A stretch of DNA of 64,000 bases from Semisulcospira habei. Lineage: Eukaryota > Mollusca > Gastropoda > Semisulcospiridae. Made by a program: the position numbers and the translations under genes. Below, in pieces: positions 55,376-64,000 of this stretch (positions within the stretch are counted from its first letter, which is position 1; the number at the start of each line of letters is the position of its first letter). The notes beneath the pieces were generated by a model, which searched no databases, was not told where the DNA came from, and worked only from the letters and a program-made list of their open reading frames with translations. The stretch lies in assembly GCA_036245525.1 (NCBI GenBank), contig BTPG01000001.1, forward strand, positions 183,402,663 through 183,466,662, given 5' to 3'.

Positions 55376-55819
55376 CCCGCTCTTCTTCTAGATGCAGACT
55401 GCAGCACAATAAAACCTACTCATCCGAGGCTGGTTGAACATACAGACCTCTGACGACAAGAGGTTTAGACTCAGTCTGACGAATCCTTGCGGCGGCAAGG
55501 ACTGATAAGTATCCATCCATATTGCAGGTGAAAGGATCAGGCCGAAGTTCTGCCTCACTTCTCTAAAAGCAAAACATCCTCGGGACTTCGTCGGCCGTGT
55601 GTGCGGGCCCACTGCGGCAGATGTGGACCCGGGGACTACTGGCGGGGTAGCTTGTGGGTGTTTTTTGGAAACCAGTTACAGAAACCTCGCGCTGTGTTGA
55701 CCCCACGATTTTACTTGATGCCTTCGTTGGCAGTTGTGCCAGGTCGTTAGAAGAGAAACCGAGATTTAAAAAAATAAAAATATCTGTGTATCAACTATCA
55801 TGTCCATGTTGGGTGAATC
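55099..55819. other. Intron, no gene recognised
   Basis: Apart from the poly-C run nothing stands out. Confidence 0.4.
55342..55374 (+). repeat. Poly-C run, 33 bp
   Basis: Longest homopolymer in the window. Confidence 0.95.
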
Positions 55820-57250
55820 CCGTTAGCACTACTTATCACGATGTGTCGATAGAACTACAGCCGTTAAAACTACATGTATGCCAATAGCACTACAGCTCGC
55901 TAGCATTACACTCAATAGCACTACGGCCGTTAGACCTACACTCGCTGGAATTATGTATAGGCCGTTTGACATCGGAGCGCACGTTTTTGCCAAATGTCTT
56001 CGCACAGATTTTTCTGTACCACTTTAAGAACAAATAGCATTTAGTGCCAATTGACCTGATATGGAATATTTGTACTGAACTCTTATGATTTGTTGATTTT
56101 GCTGTACAGTCATCAAAATTTGCTTAAAAAAGACGAGAACAAGCCATTTTCAATACTCTAATTAGAGCACCAGCAGATTTCAATATTGAGGTCAAGCATG
56201 CAGACTTCATGTATGTCTGCACTGTTTCAGGTTTGAAACCTTGTCCATTTCATGTGAAAATGGATCTTTCTAATACTTGGCTTAATATATCTGGGGCACA
56301 TTTAGGGATGTAAAATCAGATAGTTTATGAAAAAAATCCAAATTTGTGCAACTGTACAGCAAGAACGACACATTGTTCAAGTTTCTTAAAAGTGAATCAT
56401 ATTAGTCAGCTGTCACTGAATGATATTTGTTCTAAGATTGGTAGTGCTTCTTTGCTGAGATATTTGCGATAAATGTGCGCTCCGATGTCAAACAACCTAT
56501 AGCGATAGACCTATGGCCTTTAAATTAAAGTATGTCGCAGTAGCACTACATGTCGATAGAACTACGCCCTTGACCAATGGTACTACGTAGCAGTGACACT
56601 ACGTGTTGATAGACCTACACCTGATGCAGATAACAGCGGTATCGGAAGTCCTTAAATAGATTGCTAAGTCGGTCGCTACCCCACCCCTGTGTCCATCAAT
56701 GCCTACTCTCCTCACTCACCCCAACCCTCCCCCTCCCCACCTATTTTGTGATGTGACACATGCAATGGCTCATAATGATTGCCAAGTAGTCACCACCCCT
56801 GTGGCCCTCATTGTCTCCTAGCCTTCCCCCCACCCACCCCAAACCCCCATCACCACCGCCACACACATCTCCTGCACATATGATGCAGTGAATTTATATT
56901 TATTTTGTTATTTCATTTTATTTTTATTTTATTTTATTTCATCTCTCTCTCAGAGCAAACCAGCTTGCATATTTGAACATTCTTTTTATGTGTGGTACTG
57001 ATCATTAGAAATAAGTGTCCGTAGAACTACATGTCGCTAGCACTACAGCCAATAGGTCTATCAGCATGTAGTGCTAATGACACGTAGATTTGTGTTCTTT
57101 GGATGCCATAGTGATATCGACATGTATTGTTAGCGACACATAGTGCTGTCGACATATAGATCGTAGAACGATTGACACGCAGTGCTAGCAATCGTAGTGC
57201 AGTTGACATGTAGTTCTCATGCTATGTAGTGCTAGCGATATGCACCTGTC
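55820..57250. repeat. Clusters of a short ACTACA-type motif
   Basis: Spaced about 15-20 bp: gatagaactaca, gttaaaactaca, aatagcactaca, ctagcattaca, aatagcactacg, gttagacctaca (55840-55950), again at 56540-56615 and 57010-57050, then in the opposite orientation (tgtagtgctaa, catgtagttct, tgtagtgctag) at 57065-57240. The first and second clusters are separated by a MITE, the second and third by about 390 bp of C- and AT-rich DNA. Confidence 0.7.
55960..56497. mobile_element. MITE with TATA (or TA) target duplication
   Basis: 538 bp, ends GGCCGTTTGACATCGGAGCG (left) and GGTTGTTTGACATCGGAGCG (reverse complement of right), flanked by TATA at 55956-55959 and 56498-56501. A TA target would suggest Tc1/mariner; TATA leaves the superfamily open. 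Non-coding. Confidence 0.8.
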
Positions 57251-57694
57251 CATATTGGCATGTGCAATATACAATCGATGGCGCTTGAGTCGAACCTGCA
57301 AGGGAATTGTTTTCGTTGGACTAATGTTGTTCGACTTATCCCATATCCGTATGTGGATAAGTTACATTTTTCATAGAGTTCGACTTAAGCGTTGTTATTG
57401 TTTTTTCTACTAATTCTAGGGACTTAATATTATGATCATAACACATACCACTCTTCTAAGATAAAAATAAGATATAAAAAGTCATGTTGAAACAGACAAA
57501 AGGAACTGATAGAATGTTCTCTGACAAACGCACATCATAATTTACTGACTCCTAAAATAAATCTCTCAAATCCGGCAGATAGACAGAGTAATACAAGGGA
57601 CTTTCCCAGTGACATCTGTAACCACACATCTGAAAGCAGCTACTATTCAGGATGTTATTTTTTCCTGTAGCAAATTTTCTCAAATCAATAACTT
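57251..57694. other. Intron, no gene recognised
   Basis: AT-rich, no coding motif. Confidence 0.4.
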
Positions 57695-58049
57695 AAGGAA
57701 TTACACACAAATGAACAACTTTTAGGACTTAGAGTTCAACAAATTCATTGCTTGTGGCTGAGAATTTAACCTGTTTTCATCTAGTAAAGCCAGATACACC
57801 TTCTTTCCAAACAAATTGATATTACAAAGATGAGTACACTTCTTAGTTCTATACTGTCAGTAATCAACAAAGAAGGAATTACACACAAATGAACAACTTT
57901 TAGGACTTAGAGTTCAACAAATTCATTGCTTGTGACTGAGAATTTAACCTGTTTTCATCTAGTAAAGCCAGATACACCTTCTTTCCAACAAATTGATATT
58001 ACAAAGATGAGTACACTTCTTAGTTCTATACTGTCAGTAATCAACAAAG
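57695..58049 (+). repeat. Recent 178-bp tandem duplication
   Basis: Units 57695-57872 and 57873-58049, differing by one missing A (ccaaacaaa/ccaacaaa) and one or two substitutions. Confidence 0.93.
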
Positions 58050-58657
58050 AAAGAAAAGAGAATACACATAACATGGACTGACGACTCATTTTGTGGTTAT
58101 TCTCCTCAGTTCCTTACAATTGTTACGTTTTTGGCTGTAAACTCATAACAATAGTAATGAAAATTAAAAAAGAAAACACAAAAAGTATAGCGCAATGGAG
58201 GCATTAAAGCAGTCTGCTTTAGGGTGGGCTTTGCAGAACTTGCCTGACAAAAGGTGTTGTCAATGTTGTTTTGCCTCAGGGAAGACTTTTCTACACTTCT
58301 TTTCACAATCCATGTGAGTATCCTCACATAACAGAGCTCTTCTAGTGGCCCTGGTAAACGTCATTGGAAGTCTCCTAGATACAATGATAGAACTGAGGAG
58401 AGCAGAGACGTCTTTCATTTCTTTATATTCAGCCTTCAATAGTTTTTATCCTTTTTGTTATTGTAAGACATATTGAAAACATTTGAATACAAAGTAGGTA
58501 TTGCCAATGATTGATCTGCCATTGTCGGGAACAGATCACTTTCAAAGTCCCCTGCAGGCACACACTTTACTGTTGAATTCTCTCTCTCTCGCCCATAGTT
58601 CTGTCAGCGTGACTCAAGCGCCTTGAATTGTATTGCTGATTTTGTTGATGCTGTTAT
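58050..58657. other. Intron, no gene recognised
   Basis: No coding motif. Confidence 0.4.
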
Positions 58658-58756
58658 TACTTACTTACGCCTGTCACCCCTCCCCGGGTATAGGCCGTCG
58701 ACCAGAGACCTCCAGCGACTCCTGTCCTGTGCTTCTCCTTTGATTTTACTCCAGGT
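58658..58756 (-). mobile_element. RTE copy D, 3' end only
   Basis: About 99 bp matching the 3' end of copies A-C, with the same (TAAG)n tail; homology stops at ccaggt. Severely 5'-truncated. No clear target duplication. Confidence 0.8.
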
Positions 58757-58966
58757 AGGGGTGGGGGGTGGGGGGGTGGTTGTGTTTTTTTTTGTTGTTT
58801 TTTTTTAGTAAAAGATGTCAGGAGAGCACATTTTGGCACAGACTCGATAATGCTGTGCCAAAAGTTCACACCTCGAAATGGAACAAGCAAGCAAGAAATG
58901 AAGATGAGTTCTCCAAAAGAGGACTTACACAGGGCAATGAGGGGTTCATTCCCCTATATGGATCTG

Positions 58967-59480
58967 ATGATGATGATGATGTCCACTTGTAATGTGCACC
59001 CACTCCATGCTAGCAGCATGCTCAGGGCGCAAAAAAACAAACAAACAAACAAACAACAACCCACTTTGGTGCACAGTAGTCCTAGAATTAAAAGTAAAAA
59101 AACAGGTGGTTCTTGAGGTGCCTCCTGAAGGTGCCAATGCAGTCAATGTCCCTCAAGTATTGTGGTAGTCCATTCCACAGCCTAGGTCCACAGTGTGAAA
59201 ATGCCCAGAAAGTGCATTGCATTTGAAAAGATAACAGCTGCATGTGTGTTTGAGGTATGAGGTGTTTTGTATGTCTACATGTTGTGTGACGCTTGTAACA
59301 CAGGACACAGTAAAATGAATTAGAAAATAATCTCAACACACAACCTTGATAAAATTGCAGAAAGTACTTGCTACAGCCCGTCAAATGGTGCACTGAAGTT
59401 TCTGGGCCACTGGTTATGTAATGGGCATACTGTCTACAGTATAGGGGCAGTGGGCAGATGTTCACATCTGCACGGGACAT
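58967..59480 (-). pseudogene. LINE 3' end fragment (GPRLWNGLPQYLR...HLKNHLF)
   Basis: Minus frame ending at 59088 with FSHCGPRLWNGLPQYLRD and FRRHLKNHLF, the conserved C terminus of a group of LINE polymerases, then a 3' UTR and an (ATC)n tail at 58967-58982. The upstream part of the frame has no RT motif, so only the tail survives. Confidence 0.6.
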
Positions 59481-60621
59481 AGACGACCCCGCCCTCCACG
59501 AGTCGCCTGCTGCCTTGCAGGCCTGGCCGCTTGGCTGCGGAAAGGCTAAGGGAGGAAACCCCTGACATCAAAGCCCCCGTGTCTCCGGGGAAGGCTTTTG
59601 AGCCAGAGACTAGGACAAGGACAGTCTGATATAAAACCTACGACCCGAGGACCTCGATGCCATCGTCCCAGCTTGCTAGGCCATGGCAGATGAACTAAGG
59701 GTTTAAAGGGTGGGGCCAGTACTGCGCACACTGCACTCCACCAAAAAGCTCCACCGCGCAGGCTTTAGGAAACGTCCACGGACCATGTGACGTCGTGGGC
59801 AACTCCTATAAAATCTTCGTTCGCGAAGTCAAGCCAAGAGAGAGACTGTCTACTGTGTCCTGCGTTCAAGCATCATGCACTTTCTCACAAATGCTCTCTG
59901 TCATGAACAACAATGCAATGAACCAAAAGACCTCTGTGATTTTATTTGATGTGTCATTTTCTGTTTTACAAATACTGTACTGTGAACACAAAAAGGGCAG
60001 ATTATCCTAAAATTGTGCAGTATCTGTATGTGAACTGTGTTGCAAGCATCACACACTTTCTGTATCATAAACAACTGTGCAAAGAATTTTTTTTTAAAGT
60101 CCTTCCTGATTGGTCATAAATTTGTTTTTTTTAAAGCATATCAAACGAGTTCTTTAGAGCCAAAAGGATCTAAAAGTATGATGAATGACTCTATCACTTG
60201 CTTGTAACGAATGATCAAGGACACATCTGTGCCCCATACAAGTTTTCCGCGTGGTTTCCAGATAAAAATCTATGTTACCACTTGAAATGGTGCAAAACGC
60301 GTTTGATTTACATCAATGAAGCACATCGTAAGTAAAATTAATAAAGCAGTACAAGGAATAATATATATTTTGTTGAATTATGTGACGCTCGTAAGCATTC
60401 TAATCGCTTGTAACGAAAGTCGTAGCCGCACAGGACAAAAAAAATTCTATGTAGCTTCATGTCGTGGAGTCACCATTGAGGCATCTCCGTGTACTTCCAG
60501 TGTTGTTTTTGAAGTTACTTGCTGCCAAATTCACAGCGAAGACACTTGCAGTTGGCTCCTTTGTTTTACTATCCTTGATTAAACGCTCGGACACAAAAAA
60601 GACCCCGAGTCTTCGTGGATT
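59481..60621. other. Repeat fragment and non-coding intron
   Basis: 59480-59520 matches the foreign fragment at 47722-47761. 59520-59790 is GC-richer and may be the 5' part of a LINE, not resolved. 59830-60060 contains an internal near-duplicate (cagattatcctaaaattg...gcaagcatca). No gene. Confidence 0.4.
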
Positions 60622-60635
60622 TGATTGAGCTGCAT

Positions 60636-61031
<396 letters not shown>

Positions 61032-61045
61032 TGATTGAGCTGCAT

Positions 61046-61602
61046 GGGTGCACACACCACATTCTCTGTGGCCCACTTTGAAGCAGAGATTGAAAATGAG
61101 GTGCTATCTATAAATATATATCATGCAAATGAGGAAGAAACGGGTCAGCATGCGAGCCACGAAATCTCACGGTCGAGAGACATAACATGTTATGACCGTG
61201 TGCTCGATTTTTCAGACCCCGCTGTTATTTACTACCGAGCAATCACAAAAAGTAATCAGTGGAAAATGATATGATTTTAAATGATTTTTATGGGTAAATA
61301 AGTCAGTTTGGAGTGAATGCAAGAGTTTATTGTATATAACCCGATTTCAGAAGGTGCTGCCCGGTTGCGTCATTTCTGAGCAGCTTTCAGGTGCCCACAT
61401 TCTTATTTTGAAACGCTAAAACCATGCTGGCCAAGAATTCGGCATAACCATTTTAAGTATTTTATTTCTCAAACCATTTTCAAACACAATTACGCTTAAA
61501 ACGTGCAGAAACAGACAAAATATTAGGTGTGATATCACTTTTACTAGAGCATGCGTTTTACTGATGAACTTCTGGCTCAGTAACATATATTTTAATACTT
61601 GC
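61046..61602. other. Intron, no gene recognised
   Basis: No motif. Confidence 0.4.
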
Positions 61603-61730
61603 ATCAGTGTTTAGGTGTTGCTGAGAATCTCACTCAAGTGGTTTTGAAACCTTATCCTACTAGTAAAAGTGAGTAGGAGAAGGTTTTAAGACCACAAGAG
61701 TGAGATTCTCAGTATCACCTAAACACTGAT
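61603..61730. repeat. Foldback hairpin, ~58-bp arms
   Basis: Arms start ATCAGTGTTTAGGTG and run through TGAGAATCTCACTC to ccttatcctac/ccttctcctac, about 85-90% matching, with a ~12-bp loop. It ends 258 bp before the SEA exon. Probably a MITE. Confidence 0.75.
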
Positions 61731-61987
61731 TTAAGAATCTATTTCTTACTCACCTTTTTCTTTGCAGTAATCTGATGTGAGTTGGTTTTCAACACACACC
61801 TAGCTACACAACACAGCTGCCATTATGTGTTGGCAAAGATCTTGACATAGTTTACTTTATGTTAATGTGATGTCAATATTTTGGATGCCAGACAAATACG
61901 AAGGATTCATTGTAAGACATAGTACTTCTTCACATTTAGACAGTGTTTTGCTCAGGTTTTGATTTTGTCTTTTTGTTTTTGTTTCAG

Positions 61988-62153
61988 TTTTTTACCGAGT
62001 GACATTAAATTTTACGGACCTAGTATACACACAGCAGCTGGGTGACCGGAACAGTGCAGAATTTCAGGAACTTTCCAATCGCCTCGCGCGTGCCATCGAA
62101 CTTCTCTTTAGGAATATACAGGGGCAGCAATTAGTCACAATTTTGCAGTTTAG
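61988..62153 (+). CDS. HSPG2: Perlecan-like (HSPG2) exon: N-terminal half of the SEA domain
   Basis: Internal coding exon of 166 nt. Seen: acceptor TTTGTTTTTGTTTCAG, donor AG followed by GTGAGT. The only open frame uses the first two bases to complete a codon, matching the single base left by the exon ending at 21856, and gives Val at the junction. It encodes 54 full codons reading FYRVTLNFTDLVYTQQL and later EFQELSNRL, LLFRNIQG and QLVTILQF, which follows the strand-helix-strand start of a SEA domain (x-R-x-x-x-N-F-T, hydrophobic helix, then x-V-x-x-x-x-F). Known: perlecan's SEA domain directly follows its Ser-Gly region. Two bases remain for the next exon, which is beyond the window. The GSVVV-type cleavage end of the SEA fold is not in this exon. 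Confidence 0.82.
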
Positions 62154-62374
62154 GTGAGTACTGTTAATACCACCCTTTCTGTTAACTTGCTGTGCTCAAA
62201 TCGACTGGAATGTAATCCAGACTTGACTGTGACAGTTATTCCTTAACATATTTATGTTCTGTTGTTAAATTTCTAAGTTGCAAATAGATGGCATCTACAT
62301 TGATGAACATGTGAGAGATTTTGCCAAAGGGTTACTAGCTTGAAAAAAGTTGACTCATTGTGGTACAAATTGCC

Positions 62375-62405
<31 letters not shown>

Positions 62406-62488
62406 ACAAACCATTATATATTCTGGGTTCACTGTGTGTGTGTGTGTGTCAAAACAATATTTCTGAAACTATTAAACCTGTTTAGAAC
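62154..62488. other. Next perlecan intron, start
   Basis: Poly-C and (CA)n at 62372-62408, (GT)n at 62433-62449. No gene. Confidence 0.5.
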
Positions 62489-62492
62489 TCTC

Positions 62493-63202
62493 TTTTACAC
62501 TTGCACGTCAACCCGGGTCGAACCTGAGTACAGCCTGGGATGGAGGATAGAGTTCAAGCAGGGTTTAACCGTAGTTGGCACTAAACTGCATTCCCTGCTG
62601 TGTCATCATTGTGCATGTTGCCAAGAATCTGATGTGACATCACTGGGTGGAATTTCAGTACACAACAGATGTCATAGCACAGATGTACATTGTGCACATC
62701 AAGAGTGAAACATGAGTTGTTTCCACGGCTTCTCATCCAAGTTTGGGCTGTAGATGCTTATTGTAAGTTTGCAGAACCAGATGCTGCTAGCAGTCGTGAG
62801 ACTTTGGCAGAAACCAAAATCTTTTGATAATTATGTGGTTGCTGAACTGACAATGTAAGAGCACTGTTAACCAACAAAGTTGTCATAAAGGTCATAATTT
62901 GTAAGAAAATGTTTCTTCTTCTTTCCTAACTTTGCCTTACGAAGAGCTTGAATCACATGCTTTGAGATCTCGAGGTCATCTCTTTCTGTACTTAAAAAAC
63001 AAAACAAAAATAAATAAATAAAATAAATTTTAAAAATGTAATTGACATCCAACAGCAAGGTGTTGTGGAGGGGTGCCATGATGCATTGTCAGGGTCACGT
63101 GAGCCGATCAACCCTGGTTCCAAATGCTTGTGTAAATGCACCAACCTGGGTTTAGCCTGGGTTGAACTCTGCTCAGGTTGCAACAGGGTTGCAAGTGTAA
63201 AC
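62493..63202. mobile_element. Probable MITE
   Basis: Inverted ends TTTACACTTGCA on the left (62493) and, as TGCAAGTGTAAA, on the right (63202). Both ends continue with related CAACC/AACCTGAG.....CAGCCTGG words. Target duplication not seen. No transposase. Confidence 0.5.
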
Positions 63203-64000
63203 GGCCTCAGTGTTTAGTGTTCTGATTAGAAGAAAATACAATGCATATTTCCTGTAAAAATAACAAGCACCTCGTAATTGTTCCTAACAAAAGACAGAAA
63301 AAGCGTCAAACAATTGGTGATGCCATGTATTGTTGTGCACCCATTATGGTCACAGTCACAGTCATTGTCTAAAGCGTGCGCATGCGTGTGCGAGTTGTGA
63401 GTGCGCGCTTAGAGTTATAATTATTATAAGATAAGCGCATTATAAATACCGTAATTATTATTATTATTTACTAGTGGTAGACATTTTGTTGTTAGGTAAA
63501 TCTCGCATTGTTTAACCACAATGTCCCTGTGAGTTGTATACATGGAGTAGTCATTGAAGAAAGAAGGTGTCATGAACAAAACAGTTCACTACCTTTCATG
63601 TTGAGGTCATAGCTGTAATGTTTTTTTTTGTGTTCTCTGTCCCTCAATCTGTTAAAGCATTGCGTTGTGAATGGCTGTTCAGTTGCACAAGTGCTGAAAG
63701 CTATTGTGTGACTTTTGGGTAGGGGAGTATACAGCACATCCAAGCGCAAACCTTTAACATAAGATGAGTTGTGCAGACATGTAGGTCTGTCGATTGCTAT
63801 CTGACTTGCTAGACACAGTTGTGTTTTGACTTCTGACATAAACACATTAATTGCCCACATGCCTTCCATGCGCACAGCAACAGTCCAGCAACGCACAGTG
63901 AATGTGTTTTCTGTCTCAGTCTAACTTTAGTGACTCACAATTATGTCCTTAGATACACTTAACCCATTCAGCTCTGACACACTGCAAGGCGTGGATCGAC
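63203..64000. other. Intron, no gene recognised
   Basis: (ATT)n-like tract near 63440-63470. No exon with splice sites was recognised before the window ends. Confidence 0.4.

Overview
This window reads as eukaryotic, repeat-rich animal DNA, most likely from a mollusc (probably a gastropod). The evidence is spliced exons with consensus GT/AG sites, tRNA-headed SINEs, RTE-type and I-type LINEs, TIR transposons, many microsatellites and very long poly-G/poly-C runs. There is no bacterial-style gene organisation. The species assignment is inference.

The host gene I can support is on the + strand: two coding exons, 21667-21856 and 61988-62153, of a perlecan-like heparan sulfate proteoglycan (HSPG2 type). 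The first carries the acidic SDDEDLLAD and Ser-Gly glycosaminoglycan stretch; the second starts the SEA domain. Their splice phases match (1 nt left over, then 2 nt). The exons define a 40.1 kb intron (21857-61987), and most other features are mobile DNA that landed in it or upstream of it.

1-20 kb: a full-length RTE-type LINE (876-4133), dispersed copies of several unclassified repeat families in both orientations, a Harbinger-type MITE with a nested foldback (6830-7552), a field of degenerate tandem repeats rich in TGACCTTTG (10.4-12.5 kb), a solo LTR (12929-13819) carrying heat-shock-element motifs, and a perfect 38-bp-arm palindrome (15058-15136). 20.1-23.3 kb: two SINEs around the first exon.

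25.2-35.3 kb: a nest of elements read from target-site duplications. A TIR transposon (25168-35338) contains a full-length RTE (25883-34317), which contains an I-type LINE with RNase H (26722-31837), which contains a 5'-truncated RTE copy (30384-30971).

35.5-47.7 kb: remains of a Maverick/Polinton- or adintovirus-like element. Four compact small ORFs and a DDE integrase run rightward and meet a convergent protein-primed family B DNA polymerase tail to tail. The small ORFs and integrase are intact. The polymerase lacks its N terminus and has been hit by two different SINEs. A separate coiled-coil gene relic lies at 38.15-38.64 kb. I find no capsid, ATPase or protease gene.

48-64 kb: more dispersed repeats, further LINE and SINE pieces, a MITE sitting in a cluster of short ACTACA-type motifs (55.8-57.3 kb), a recent 178-bp tandem duplication, the SEA-domain exon, and a final intron with a probable MITE. 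I see no tRNA or rRNA gene and no CRISPR array.
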